A DNA stretch of 64,000 nucleotides. Source: Reticulitermes speratus. Lineage: Eukaryota > Arthropoda > Insecta > Blattodea > Rhinotermitidae. Below are positions 44,641 to 57,188 of the stretch, piece by piece; within the stretch, counting starts at the first letter, position 1; each line of letters opens with the position of its first letter. The notes under the pieces are model-generated. The model was not told the DNA's origin, ran no database searches, and saw only the letters and a list, made by a program, of their open reading frames with translations. The translations under genes and the position numbers were made by a program. Where the stretch lies: NCBI GenBank assembly GCA_021186555.1, contig JAJKFL010000005.1:39261135-39325134 (forward strand), in the 5' to 3' direction.

Positions 44641-47235
44641 TACGTACATGGAATGGACAATTTTAAAAATCATCATCAATACGCTTTTTACTTCATTCTC
44701 CTGCTACTTCCTCTCTCTCAGGTCCCGACATTCTTTTCTGTACTTTTTTCTTTAGTATAAGGTAAAGTTTTACATAGATATTTCCCTAATATACATATAA
44801 GACAAGACACGCTGGGCGTTTCACTGCAACTGAGACCTGTGCGTGATGAAGGGTTCCAGGGAGGAAGCTTAGGCTATATGAGAATAGAAAACTGGCAAAA
44901 TGAAGGCTGCCTACATTCTGTGCTTTTATCTGTTGCATTCTATAACTCACCCTTCACAACTAAGCCTGGTTGCTATCAGGTATCTTCCAGCTACCGGTCT
45001 GCCTCTACAGGTGCCTCCGTATACAAACAGCACAAACCAGACACAGTGTTTGTAGTCTTCAAACCTATATATACGCAGTTGCTTTCCTCTCTATGCAAGA
45101 GCCCCTACATTTCAAATATCCTGGTTGCAAACAGCGATGCTGGACGTAACTAGCAAAGGTTATCACATGGTTGCCATTACTAACGTTACAGCGAAGAGAA
45201 TGACTAAGACGACTGGAGAGGAATACAGGAAATTACGCTGGAGGGGAAAACGCGTCAGCTCGGGGGATATGTGAATTGCGTCCACCCATGGGATGTTTTC
45301 CGTGGCGCCAGTACTTACAGTGAAATTTACGCTGTGAAGAAGGGTGCACGTCAAAAGCAGACATTTTTAGACGCGGTCGCGAAGTCGCGAAATGCGCCTA
45401 GTAAATTTTTGATCTTAACTCTCCCTGGACAGATTTCCGTGAAATTCAATATTTGCGACTTTGATTTATATCTTTCAATAAAGACCAAATTTGGTTAAAA
45501 TGCGACAAAAACACCTGGCACCTTACATGAAGACCTAAGTACACGTCGTTTTGTTGTTAGCGACATGTGTAGGTCACCAACAATAGAAAATATGAGTCAT
45601 TTTTACCCTTCCATGACAACAATTTCAATATTGTATGTTATTTATCGCAACATACATAGCTCAACAATACAATCGAACTCTTTTTTGCGTTTCTATGGCA
45701 ATAATGATCACTCGAAGGCACTACAATATTACTTTATACGTTAATTTCCTATCTTGGTAAAATATAACAATGCTGATTCAATTTTGTCTCGTACATGTCG
45801 TTGAAAAATCTTTTCGTCACCCACGTAATAAATATATTATGGGCCTATATGTGTGACAAGCTTATTTTCTGTATTGCCTCGTGCTTTATTACTTTTCATG
45901 TAACTGATTTTGTTTTTTTTATATTACTTGTTTAAATCATTAAGTGGAAACAGTAACTCCACCAAACTGAGGTGGATAAACTGATATCACTCTGGTGGCC
46001 TTGGTTTCCGTTCAGAATTGTAAAAGGCCGAGTGTTCCTTTTCTTGGCATCTCATGTTTAAGTCCGGGAATGCTCGTTAAAGCTAATGCTGCAGGTCATT
46101 ACCTAGAATGAGCACTGTGCATGAACCAACAATGAAATGTTAATCCTTTTGTGTTTAAGTTTTCTTTACTTACATTTTAGTAAGATTGCACTACTAATAA
46201 TCACGAAATTTGCGTACCAGATTTAACAGTATCGCCAGTTGACATTCTCATAGTTCTTCATCTTGGTAGATATGGACTTATGTATCAGGACCGCCATATT
46301 GTTTACTGGTACTTGATTTGATGTGCAAGATGTTATTTTCCTTCCAAAATAGGTAAATAAGGAATAGTAGATAAGTGTTAAGGTGACGGAATTTCGTTCA
46401 TCTACATTTAATAATGTGTTTATTGAATTTATGTAAAAAGTTACTAACACTATTGTCTTTTGTTTTGTTCTGAAGACAGATTCCAAAATTGTACACAAAA
46501 CGCTCAGTCACAGCCAGATAGAAACTCATATTTCACCTTGTTGTCAGTTACAGGAATGTAAATCTAAGACAGTCCGAAGCAATGGTGTAGAAAAGGCCCA
46601 CACAGACCCCGGAGCGGGGCCCCATACCTACAGGATACCGAACATTTTGTACGTTCTGTCGGCCTGACTTTCATTCTTCTGACAGGAGGCAGTATTATGT
46701 ATCCCTCTTATGATATGTAGGGGTAAATTCAGCAAGAGTCCGTGGTTATCAACGATACTGCTCAGAATATCACCTCTTTAAACACTGGAGATAACTACGG
46801 GTCCAGTAGCATCGAAGGAGATGTAAAATGTATTAAACTCAAGGCAAAACGAATTCCATGATGAAAGCACGTACACAGGATGTGAAATCTTAAGGGTATA
46901 AAGCTTTATAGCTTGTGGGTGGAGGGTGCATTGCTATAGGAGATGGTACCAGAAAAGATCAATGAAGGGTGAGAAAACGGCGACAGAAAGGAGTTTAAAG
47001 TGATCAGGGTAAAGTTGTAAGGCTCACACTCTCTTCTATTTTACGAGATCAAAGGGTTGGTTTGGCTTGTAGTCAAGAAGTACGCAAGACTTCGTTCTTT
47101 ATGGTGTCTAGGTGCTCACAGGGTGCTCTAAATAAATGTCAGCAAGTTAGACATGCCAAATGTTTGGGTCATTTTTTGATATGGCGTGTGCCCATGATGT
47201 AACAAATGTACATACTACACTTTTTTCTGAGCATT
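44641..47235. other. No recognised gene
   Basis: 2.6 kb of AT-rich DNA with short frames. Reading frames at 44839-45153 and 45271-45498 were inspected and show no motif. No SINE boxes or long inverted repeats. Confidence 0.55.
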
Positions 47236-47306
47236 GCGGTACAGCTGTGGTATAAAACAGGCGGTTAGGCGCCGGCCCGGGTTCGATCCCAGGGTAGTCG
47301 GTGTGG
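47236..47306 (+). repeat. tRNA-like SINE head, isolated
   Basis: An A-box-like 'gctgtggtataaaacaggcg' is followed at tRNA spacing by a perfect B box gggttcgatccc at 47279-47290. No cloverleaf closes around it, and the downstream sequence does not match families A to D. It is either a further SINE family or a decayed tRNA pseudogene. Confidence 0.5.
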
Positions 47307-47835
47307 AATTTGTGGTGAACAGAGTGGTACTGGAATAAGTTCTCCTCCGAATAATTCAGTTTTTACTTGTTAGATTACCTTTAAGACCTCCAGCACAACT
47401 GTTAACATATCTGTTCAGCCCATTTCTCTGTCCGTCAGTCTCTGTAGACGAAAAGAGCATTGCCACTTTAGAAATTTGTCTTTATGTTGCCTTTCGAATG
47501 AAACCAGACCCCAGTGGCAGTATTGATCTGTTAACAAACAAGTTGGCTGAAACTGTAACACTTCTCACTTGCATTCGGGAGGAGCTCGATTCGAATGTCG
47601 ACTGGGGCCCATATGTCTTTCTTGAGGGTTTTCTCCGTTTTTCTCTGTCCCTCTGGAAAAATTTTGCAGCAGTAATACGTCAAAGAAATACAACGGTTCT
47701 CAACGAACCTAATTAAGTGACACTGTATTTTGAAACTGAAATGCATTATGGTATTCATAAATGCTTTCCATTGGCCCCCGTTTTGCCTTCTTTCAATTCA
47801 AATCCCACCACACTCTTCTGTGATCTGTGTTAATA

Positions 47836-47992
47836 CAGCAATCCCATTACAGTCCTGGACAGGCGTTGAGGGTTACAGGAGGTTGAGGCTCCCAGATTTC
47901 AAGACAATCGGCACAGCAACGTGGTAAGCTTGTCAGCCTTAAGCACCGGCCGCCTTTACCCCCCAGGAAATATTGGTGGTACTCATTTCTAT
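47836..47992 (-). repeat. SINE family B, 5'-truncated, perfect 15-bp TSD
   Basis: tgatctgtgttaata occurs at 47821-47835 and again at 47993-48007, exactly enclosing 157 bp. That insert is the reverse complement of the 3' half of family B: it begins 'cagcaatcccattacag' (the family 3' end) and continues through 'caagacaatcggcaca' to 'accccccaggaaatat' and 'ggtactcatt'. The head and both boxes are missing, so it was truncated at insertion and cannot be transcribed by Pol III from its own promoter. Confidence 0.93.
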
Positions 47993-48007
47993 TGATCTGT
48001 GTTAATA

Positions 48008-51000
48008 CTGCTCTCAGATCTATGCCAAGATATTTCCCTGGAGTTTTTGAACTGTTATGGTATTTTGAGTTCTTGTTAACTTACCTTTACTCCATGTAGA
48101 CACCTTGTTGATTTACATGTACTCCGTGTAGGCTACACGCCTTGGTTTTTCACCACTAAGGATTTATGCTTAAGAATACATATCCTGAAGGTCACATTCA
48201 CGCGGTTTGCTCCATCATCTTCTTACCTTCTTCTTACTGTGTCTTAATGTTTTGTTGCTGAGAAAACCATAAATATTTTCCCTCCTTTTTTAGTGCAGGA
48301 TAACGTGTAGCTAGAAATTGCATTATTAAGACGTTGATTGTTATATAAATATGAAGAATTCCAGTAAAGGTTCCATCTAAAGTTCATAAAGCCAAGAATG
48401 TTTCCCTCGATTTGGCCAATAGGCCACATTTAAGTATACACCAGATTGAAGGCTTAGTCATAAATGGAAAGGGCGCTCACTGTAGGATTCATACAAGAAA
48501 TAACTTATCCGGTCTCTGAATTGGAGGCGAGCTCTCTCTGTGAAAGAAAGGCTCAAGATTTCATCACATATCTGGATTTCAATTTTTCACTGAACCAAAA
48601 GAGTCTCTACTCCACGGGAGGTTGTCTCTACAGAAAAAATAGTGTTCGTGCTTGCAAACATCTCCAGCGCCAGAAATTAATGTTCGCATCACAATGCCAG
48701 ATGTTGAATATGAAGCAGAATTGCTGTTCCAGACGCTACGTCTTGATTCACTATCGACCGGCGCTTTAAAGCAGACGGAATAGCTAACTGCAGAAACGCA
48801 GAGCCTTGACACGTGTAGCTACCGTTAACCGATACAGCCCTATGTGTTTTCTGTACTATTTTGGCGATACTTTATGAATTTGTTATCATTATCTGAGATT
48901 GGACAGGGATTTTTGGGTCCCAGTAAGGTAAAAATGCTTTTCGACATTCCTCCAGTTTGTTTTCGGTCTTGAATAAATTGAGCGTATAATCGTGAGGTGT
49001 CTTGTGCTCCCCTGTTAATCTGCATCTTATGTCTCTGTATATTTTGATTACATTTCGTGTTGGAGATTGGGTACGAGATTAAGGGAAGATACAAGGGGCG
49101 CAGCCTGGTTAAAAGTCACGATTTGGAAAGTGAAATTGTACAGCTGGACATTTGTTACATTCAGAAACGTCCAGCGCCCAATCTCGTCCACACCATCTCT
49201 GCGCCAGTTCAGCATGTAGAGTCTACAAGTTTCGTCACACGATTTGATCAAATAGAAAACCTCAAAACAGGAAGCTTATGGCCACATTTTGATCACAAAT
49301 CAGAAGCTGTTCCTATTCTATCCTAGGTAGAATATTTCACAAAATTTTCATTGTTGTATGTCCCATGCTATACTGACTTTTGGCAAACCTCTTTAAGTTT
49401 GCGGAACTCATGTTTTTTGAGGAATACACCAGTTCTCCTTCCTAATCTTTATTGTTACCACATCCGTTCGTGTAATAAAGACCGTACAAGAAGGTAATGG
49501 AGATGTGAAGATAGAACAACTTGTAATGCGGGATGCATAAACGGAGCGGAACTGGTTGACATAATGGTAATTAAAGACGTTACAGGCGCCCACCAGCAAA
49601 CTGCTGGTGTTGAAAGCGAAGCGAGGAAAATATTTAACAAAATGATGCTCCCAGCTAAACAAAAACTCTTAAGCTACACCGGCAAAACTAGTGCGCATGT
49701 CTGTTGGGGAACAACAGAAGGAAGAACCTTGAAATGAACGACGAATAGAATGCTAATCAAAAACCGACCGCCAAATCCCATAGGACTATCAAACATGGAA
49801 ACATCAGAGATACAGCCTACACACTTAACCGAGAATGGAGACATTTTTTTTATTTGGAATAAATTTCACACTCAAATTGCGTTCAGTACTTTATTTCATA
49901 GCATGTACACTTGGATCGACAACCCTTATTCAGTTTTAGACTAATTAATTTGTGGACCACATGGTCTGGACTATAAAGATTCGAAAACATTTGAATTTTA
50001 CCTTCTTTTTTTTTTTTTGATGATTTGGCATGAACCAAATAGCGTGTATGAAATTTTATACTGCATGTTTTCGATTGACCAAATATCCTACGAAGTCTTC
50101 GTGCGTCCAAGCCCCAAGCGTAAACATGTCAAACACGTTATATGCGGGTGGAGCATTGTTGAAATATAAAACATTTTGACTACTACAAGGCAATCACTGT
50201 AGTAAAATCTTTAAATTTTAAATAGAATCTTCATTAATATCGCAGGAAATTATTTAAAAGTGAGCAGGGAATGTGAGGATTGTGTGTGAGATAGAAATAA
50301 ACTCGATGGAATAGTACATAATGATAATGGATCAGAGACGGAATGTGTAAGCGATCATACAATTCTTATGTAGCTTTGAATTCTTAGAACTTTAACGATA
50401 GTCTGATAAACAGGTATACTTTTTCAGGAAGTCAGAGAGTCTAATTGGGCATGGTAGTAAATACCTCACCAAACTCTGCCTGAAACCACATCTTCATTAA
50501 ATTCCCTAAGCAGTCACTTTAATCACTGTGTTTTCTCATACTGTAACATAAAGAGAAAAGTAAAATTGACGGTGTGGGTTGGATTAAGCAGTGCAGTACT
50601 AGTAACAGAAAACCCTGTTCCTGTCTCAATTCAGAACTCCTTACGCGAGCCTATAATTAATACCACATCACCATTACTACAGCACGTCAATAATTAAAAC
50701 TATGTGTCCTCCATTCTGTTTAAACAACTTAGGAATTTCTAGGCATTTTGCATAATATACAGTCATAGCCATTTTTTTAGTAACTTCCCTTTTCCTTCAC
50801 AGACGTGGACACGAATGGATGTGTTACATTTTTAATGTGATTTTAGCGTTACAGACTTTAATGCCATTCAGTATATTTAAAATTTAAGCGGGTTTAATAC
50901 TGCATTATCACCTAGGACTTTCTCTTGTAACATCAGCTGGTTTATTTAAACTAAAACCTTGTAGTGTAAAACCTTTGTAAATTAGTAAAACATTAAAAAC

Positions 51001-52564
51001 GTCTGCAGTTGGCTGTATGCATTTACAATTCCAAAGTACGTAGCTTAGATACATTTCAATACTAGCACTGTACAGGTGAAATAGCTGTGCTGCTGACGGC
51101 TGACCTGCAGCACTTTGCTGTCACCCATCAGTGTCAGTCTGTTTGCTATCGGCGCTGTACGCTTCATGTCGCTGGTACAATTTGCTATGTCGCTCTGTTG
51201 GGGGATCATCATCGTCACGTAGCCTGTCTTGCGACAGGTCCATAGCCTTTTCAAAAACGAGTCCTCCAGAAAGTACAATCTAAAGCCAATGCCAAAGGCG
51301 TACTGAAACAAGAAGAGAATTTGGTTTTGGTGTCAGACTTTTCTGATTTTCTTCGCTTTATCCACAAATAACCTGCATCTTAGTTTTAGTACGGCCTCCC
51401 ATAAACATTTACTCATGAGGAAATTACATTCCTTTTATTGAAGTATTAGTGTGTTAGTTTTATTAAAGCATGCGGTGACTATTACATTCATATGACATGT
51501 TTTTCCAGCAGTTAAAGCTAAAGTGAAGCGTTGAGTGTCATTTAACAGGTATCATTCCTGCATATTTCTGTATGCAGTTATTCTTCTTTGAAGAATTTTA
51601 AATTAAATTTGTGGGAATATGGTGCCTTTTATATATAAGGAAGCCACGTGGTTAGATCGATATTGTTTGAAACAGATACTTGTACCGACATGACTGTCTA
51701 ACTTTGACTTTAATTCTATGGAGCAACTCGTATTTAACACTATTCAATTTTCCACAGACTCCTGTTACTTCTTGTTGCTTGGGTTCAATATACTCCTCAA
51801 CATAGCACTTTGTTCCCAAATATCCTAAACTTTATGGTGTGTGGTAAAACGATGCAGTGAACAGGACAGTAAACTTTATTTTACGCATCTCGTTGTGATA
51901 CATACAAAGAAGCACCATATACGAGTAAACTGCCAGTCACAATACATCGTATAGTTTTTTTTTATAATTCCAAACTTACAACATGTTCCGGCCGTCAAGG
52001 GCTGTCGTAAGTTATCAATAATGAAAAATGCTTAGGAAAAGTTATTTGTGTAAAGAAATTAAAATTTTTTAAACACGAGATATCATTGTTTTATAGAGAA
52101 AGGTCAAGTTTTTTTTAGAAAGTTGTAACTTTCCCGATGTAATTTAGCCGAAACATCTAGAGCGTACGTAAAAAATATATAATTGATTACATTCAAATAA
52201 ATTTAAAGTATTTTTTTATGAGAGAGGAAGTAACAGGAGGATGAAAAAGACTGGATGATGAGAAATATAAAAATTTGTATTCTACACTTGGTAGTATTAT
52301 GACATTAAAATAACGAAGATGTTATGAACTGGTGCGGGGGGAGGTGGCTGCTTGTAGCACGTGTGGAGAAACCCTTAAGGACAGATATCTCTTCAGAAAC
52401 ACAGCTCTTTTGGAATTGTGCCTAATTTATATTAAAGCTAATCTTAGAGGTATAAGTGTCGAGGGCCTGCATTGGATTTAATATTGTGGTAGTGTTATTG
52501 ACCTGAATAATAACTTACATTAACAGAATTTCCCCACCAGATGGTATTAGTATGACTTCGTGAA
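48008..52564. other. 4.5 kb with no recognised feature
   Basis: Only short frames. The frames at 48464-48769 and 49057-49326 were read and show no motif. A run of T lies near 50007. No SINE boxes, no long inverted or tandem repeats and no LINE peptides. It is the longest blank in the window. Confidence 0.6.
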
Positions 52565-52866
52565 GGAAAGTGAGATGGACGGAACATGTGGCGAGTGTGG
52601 AGGAGAGGAGAAATATACATAAGTTTTTTAATGGAAAAACGTGAATAAAAAGAAAGCTTGGAAGGTACTGGTGTATATACATACAGGGATAATATTATAT
52701 TACATCTTAAAGTAATAGGATCGACGGACGTGAACTGGATTAATCGGCTCAGGATAGGAGTCAGTAGCTTGCTTTTATGAATACGTGTTCGTTAAATGTG
52801 GGGAATTCTTCATTATATGAGGAGCTGTTAGCTTATCTGCTGCCATGGATTTAGTCAGGGAATTTA
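52565..52866 (+). mobile_element. LINE 3' end, decayed (second copy of the type)
   Basis: From 52573 the frame reads RWTEHVASVEERRNIHKFF, then NGKT, stop, IKRKLG. After a frame change it reads VYTYRDNIILHLKVIGSTDV followed by NWINRLR. This follows the C-terminal order of the insect LINE seen at 54075: 'RW.GHVA...E.R', 'GKP.G...LGR', 'RWEDNI..DL', 'DW..LAQDR'. The 3' UTR block recurs: 'ggggaattctt', 'aggagctgttagctta', 'tctgctgccatgg'. Several stops and at least one frameshift make it dead. It is 5'-truncated. Confidence 0.72.
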
Positions 52867-53095
52867 TTCTTTCCCCTATTTCGTGATAATCCTTGCTTCT
52901 GTCTGTTGGTATGTTATTTTTCTGAATTCGCTGTATGTGTTAAGTTCCTTGCTACCTATAACGCTACTTTGTCACGGCTTTTTTCCCTTCTGTGGCCATA
53001 CACATTTTAACGTGTTTGTTTCAGGATCAGTAAGTTACGCAATTTTGTACTTTTAAGAGTGACGGATTAGTCTCTTCGTCTTTGCGTCAGGATTG

Positions 53096-53380
53096 CCAGG
53101 TGATGATGCTTGAGGCGCTGGCACCTTTTGTGTCTGCCAGAGGGGCTGTTCACGAATTCAAAACCCCGGGCACGTATGGGGAAGGTCCCTCGGGAATTTG
53201 GGACTGTAAAAGGCGCCATATTTTTTCCCTTCCAGAACGTTGTACCTGGTATCGTATGACATCTGCAAAGCTCTTGTGTCTACCTCAGGGCTAGCGTACA
53301 TGTCCTCTAATAGAGTCCTCAGGCTCATAGCCCCAACACTCCCACGGTGGAGGAGCATCCGAAATTCCATCCACTAATTT
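53096..53380 (+). repeat. Possible tRNA-derived SINE (single copy)
   Basis: An A-box-like 'tgatgcttgaggcgctggca' is followed, after a variable-loop-sized gap, by 'gttcacgaattcaaaacccc', a plausible mutated B box. The GC content rises over about 290 bp (for example 'ggaaggtccctcgggaattt' and 'agccccaacactcccacgg') relative to its flanks. No second copy is present in the window to confirm it, and no TSD was found. Confidence 0.4.
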
Positions 53381-54074
53381 TCCCACGTGAAATTTTCTAC
53401 CTTGATTGTTGAATTTTTCTTGTCCTCAGGCCGACAATTAAAGGGGTAGAGGTAAAGTATTTCCTGTGCCTAAGTAAACCCTGGAAATGAGTATGGTTTG
53501 CGGGGAGACACTGATCCAGGTTGTAATCTCCACACCAGTTCGGTTTTGAGTAGTTGCGTAACCCCAGATTTTGGTGGGTAATTTGCGAATTTCAGTAGCA
53601 GAGCCGTAGTTTATAATTCAGGAATATATAATCAGACGGCTTAAACGATGATCTAAGTTGGCAGCCACATGGAACTAATACTCAGTACTGAACGTCAGAA
53701 ATTATATTAAGATAGCCCACGTGCATGAGACGATGCGGGTTATTACAAAACGGGCAGACGGACATCTTAACAGCGTGGAAAACAGCAGCACGCAGACAAC
53801 AAGAAATGTTTTAACTGGTAACGAAAGTTTAAATATACTCGTCGTATCCTAAACTGCAGGTAAAAACAAAGAATATCAGTCATCTCACAGGTGTAAAAAA
53901 GCCCGAAGGAATATGTTACAATATTAGGATAAATAAATGAAGCCCACCAATTTGTGTGTTTGCGGACCATGACAAAATGAACATTATTTTAGTTTTAATT
54001 AGTTTTTTGGCCTTTGGCTCATGATCTGTTCTCCTCATAAAATATTATTTTGGTGATCCAATCAAGAAGGATGT

Positions 54075-54381
54075 GACTGGCCGGCAATATAACATGCATG
54101 GGAGAGAGGAGAGGTGCATAGAGGGTTTGGTGGGGAAACCTGAGAGACAGAGACAACGTGAAAGGTTTAGACGTAGATGGGAGGATAATATTAGACTGTA
54201 TCGTCTAGAAAGAGGATGGAGGCATGGGCTGGATTGATCTGGCTCAGAATTTGGGCAGGTGGCTAGCTCTTGTGAAAACGGCTAAAGAAACTTCGGGTTT
54301 AATAAAATGCAGGGAATTTCTTGGCTAGCTTAGGAACTGTTAACTTCTCGAAAGGATTCTGCTGCATGAGCTAGCTAGTTA
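54075..54381 (+). mobile_element. LINE 3' end with C-terminal codons
   Basis: The frame from 54098 reads MGERRGA, stop, RV. After a one-base change it reads LVGKPERQRQRERF, then RRRWEDNIRLY. After a further change it reads WIDLAQNLGRWLALVKTAKE. These match the C-terminus of a common insect LINE polyprotein ('GKPEG.RPLGRPRRRWEDNI...DW.DLAQDRDRWRA'). The shared 3' UTR follows: 'gggaatttcttggctagctt' and 'ctgttaacttctcgaaagga'. Two frameshifts and at least one stop are visible. It is 5'-truncated with no clear TSD. Confidence 0.82.
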
Positions 54382-54729
54382 GCTATTGGCCTTTAGCCTG
54401 ACTTTAGAGGTTACTAGAGGAAAGAGACGAAATTCACAGAATGTGCTATGAACTGTCAGATATGATGTCTCGAAAGTGGCCAGTACAATGTCGTCAGTAG
54501 GTCAAGCGGAAGACATTTACCTGTAGCCACTGGACAGAAGGCTGGGTGGACCGTAGGGACGTTTTCGATGCGGTGGTAAAGAGAAGAATACTGGAATGGA
54601 AATTGCACCCTTCTGTCCCTAGCCAGTCGCATTAGTAGCTCAGCAATTACGAGCTGCACTGTAACATCTGGAACACCGGGAGATGTCTGCCGCAGTCAGT
54701 TTGCAAATTTATCCGTCGATAATGCCCAA

Positions 54730-55220
54730 CGACAAGCGTGTGCTGTCTCTCTCATCTTCCCTTATTTTCCTTATTTTTGTCTGTTTCCTTTCTTCTCGTC
54801 GTTTTTTATGTTTTTTTCCGCCTGACCATTCTTTTTGCTGTTCTGTGGAACTGCCTTTTTTTTAATTTTTCTCTATTCCTTTCCCTTCTTTTCTCCCGAT
54901 CTATGTGTTTCTGTTTACTATTCTCTTTCCTTCCCGTCTTTTTTTTCCTTTCTGGCTCTGTTGTTGTCTTTCTTTTATCGTTGTCTTCGGTCATTCTTTG
55001 TGTGATTTATTGCTGTGTGTCTTCTTTAATCTCTTCCTGTCTTTATGTCTCCGCCGTTCGCTTTCTTTATTTCTGTCTCCTGGTTTTCTCTTTCTTTCTG
55101 TCTGTATTTTCTCCTTCCTCTCGATCTGTTTACATGTTATACTCTTTTACACTTTGTTCTTCCTTTATTTTTGCACCTAATCCTGCTTATCTTTTTTCTC
55201 TCTTTCTTTCTTTCTGAGTT
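54730..55220. repeat. Polypyrimidine, T-rich tract
   Basis: About 490 bases strongly enriched in T and C on the plus strand. The long frames across it (up to 159 codons, nearly all Phe, Leu, Ser, Cys) are produced by composition. The opposite strand gives Lys/Arg/Glu-rich frames for the same reason. Confidence 0.85.
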
Positions 55221-56917
55221 GAAGCCTTCGGAACCAGGCATGAATCTTTTCTGTGCTTGCTTTATATCAGTAATTCCGCTTTTTAAGTCTTTCTGTTCTT
55301 CCAGACATACGAAGTTTGCTTTGCCATTAACAAGCTCTCTCTACAGCTGACATTGCTCCTTTTTGTATGCGTATATTTTCACTTTGCCTACGTTACTTGA
55401 CAACGAACACATTTATTATTTTTTTATTTGTCTTTTCTCCTTTGCATATTCGCATGTACTGTACCGCTGTACATTCTGTGTTATTTAACGTGGACATAGA
55501 AAATGTGGACTAAAGTCCTATCCTACATACTTGCTTAAACTTCTGGCATAACCGTAGTAATGTACAGTCATTACGAGACATATTCAAGATACGAACATTT
55601 CGCGCATAATTTAGATCAGTTTACGAAGGATAAGGCAGGAAGGACATACCATTTCTTGTCGCAATAAGTATTCTTGAAAATTCTTAATGTATATTTAGTG
55701 TTAGTGTGTCTTGTATCATAGCTTTCGGGGTTCCATTAGACTGCATATAGGTATATATATATATATGGGTGAGCAAACACCTTAGTAAGTCACATGACTA
55801 CAGAATTTGGACGAAAATATAAACATGGTATTTTGATTCAAAATAGTTAACAAGTTGAACTGGATAATTAAATGCGTTATTTTCAATGTAACCGTAATTA
55901 GTAAGTACCTGTAAATGACTGGATAATGGCTTATTTTAGATTGAAACTTGTAGTCATATTTCGTATTAGTTAATGAAGAAAAATTGTTGTTGTATTTATA
56001 TCGTAATAGTGGAAATTGTATTTTATATTTATTTAGTCATAGGTTCTTTACAGAACTCATTATTTGTAGAGTATGGCGTTTTATTCAAACCGGAGGGAAT
56101 ATTAGAACAGAGAAACTCAGGAATGTTGTCCACCATACTTCTGCCTGAAGGTACTCAGTTATTTCACGTGCGTTGAATTGGAACTGATGTAGAGAAGCAG
56201 AATGTAATGTATTGCCACAGTAAGTGTCTCTCATATAAAGAACAAATGCCACGAAAATTGCAACGCTTTTGATAACTTGTACGTTGTTTGCGTGTTATTC
56301 CTGCACCCACTTGAAGGCACTGAGTAATGCAAAGAAATTCTTCATTGAACAGCAGCAGATACAGAGCTGTAGTCTTACAAAAAATAAAACTTCGCACGGC
56401 GTATTGATTTTATCATATACTGAGTGTACGGCAAATTATGGCGTTGAATTCATTGTACCAAAATTGAAAGGTATTGCCATACCGTCTTGATTAGACTTTC
56501 ATAGATTTAACATTACATCATTTAAAGTATCTGAAACTGTCACGGAGCTTCGAAACTGAGATGATAAGGGAAGTTAATCTAGAGGGCTGAAAACTGATTT
56601 CTTGCCCGTAGTCTCTATTGAGGTCCTCATTCTGGATTTCTCCGGAGGGAATAAAAAACGCCGAAAGATTTTCCTTATCATCCAAATCCATTTCACTTTT
56701 CACAAATTACGTTTTTCAGATTAATTCAATTTTTCTCCGTGGAGTGCTTCTTATATCATTTGTTATACATTCAAGAGTGGTAGGTCTGTATCATCGAATG
56801 CAGCGGGAAAATTTCAGTGAAGAACAGTAGTAAAAATTTAGAAGTATCTATTTTGACATACTGTAAGATGCTGTTCCTACACTCGTTGTCATAGAATTTA
56901 TAACCTTGATAAACGGT
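55221..56917. other. No recognised gene
   Basis: AT-rich with short frames; a (TA)n run at about 55752-55766. Nothing else recognised. Confidence 0.55.
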
Positions 56918-56929
56918 AACCGATCCGAG

Positions 56930-57176
56930 GCGCAACAACCCCTAGTGGGCCACGACCTCTTCATTATCGAGGTTTTACGATCACACTAAGTTAGACACAC
57001 CACACTCGGTAGGACTCCTCTGGACGAGTGATCAGCCCCACGCAGAGACCTCTACCTGACAAAACACAACACTCACAAAAGACACATCCCTGCCCCCGGC
57101 GGGATTCCAACCCACAATCCCAGCCAGCGAACGGTCGCAGACCCATGCCTTAGACGGCGTGATCACTGGGATCGGC
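56930..57176 (-). repeat. SINE family C, full length, 12-bp imperfect TSD
   Basis: Flanked by aaccgatccgag (56918-56929) and aaccaatccgag (57177-57188), 11 of 12 matching. The body matches 38162: 'ggtaggactcctctggacga', 'cgcagagacctctacctgac', 'ctgcccccggcgggattcc' (B box mutated to gattccaaccc) and 'ccttagacggcgtgatcact'. B-box and A-box changes probably abolish its own Pol III promoter. It is older than the 38162 copy, judging by TSD and body changes. Confidence 0.9.
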
Positions 57177-57188
57177 AACCAATCCGAG

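Noticed and set aside
46050-46090. B-box-like gtttaagtccggg
   Set aside because: The core is mutated, no A box is present and there is no body similarity.
51960-52005. acatgttccggccgtcaagg site resembling a minus-strand hammerhead
   Set aside because: It reads GGAAC rather than GAAAC and lacks stem II and CUGANGA.
54738-55217. 159-codon Phe/Leu/Ser-rich frame resembling a membrane protein
   Set aside because: It is low-complexity T/C-rich DNA. The apparent hydrophobicity follows from poly-T codons.
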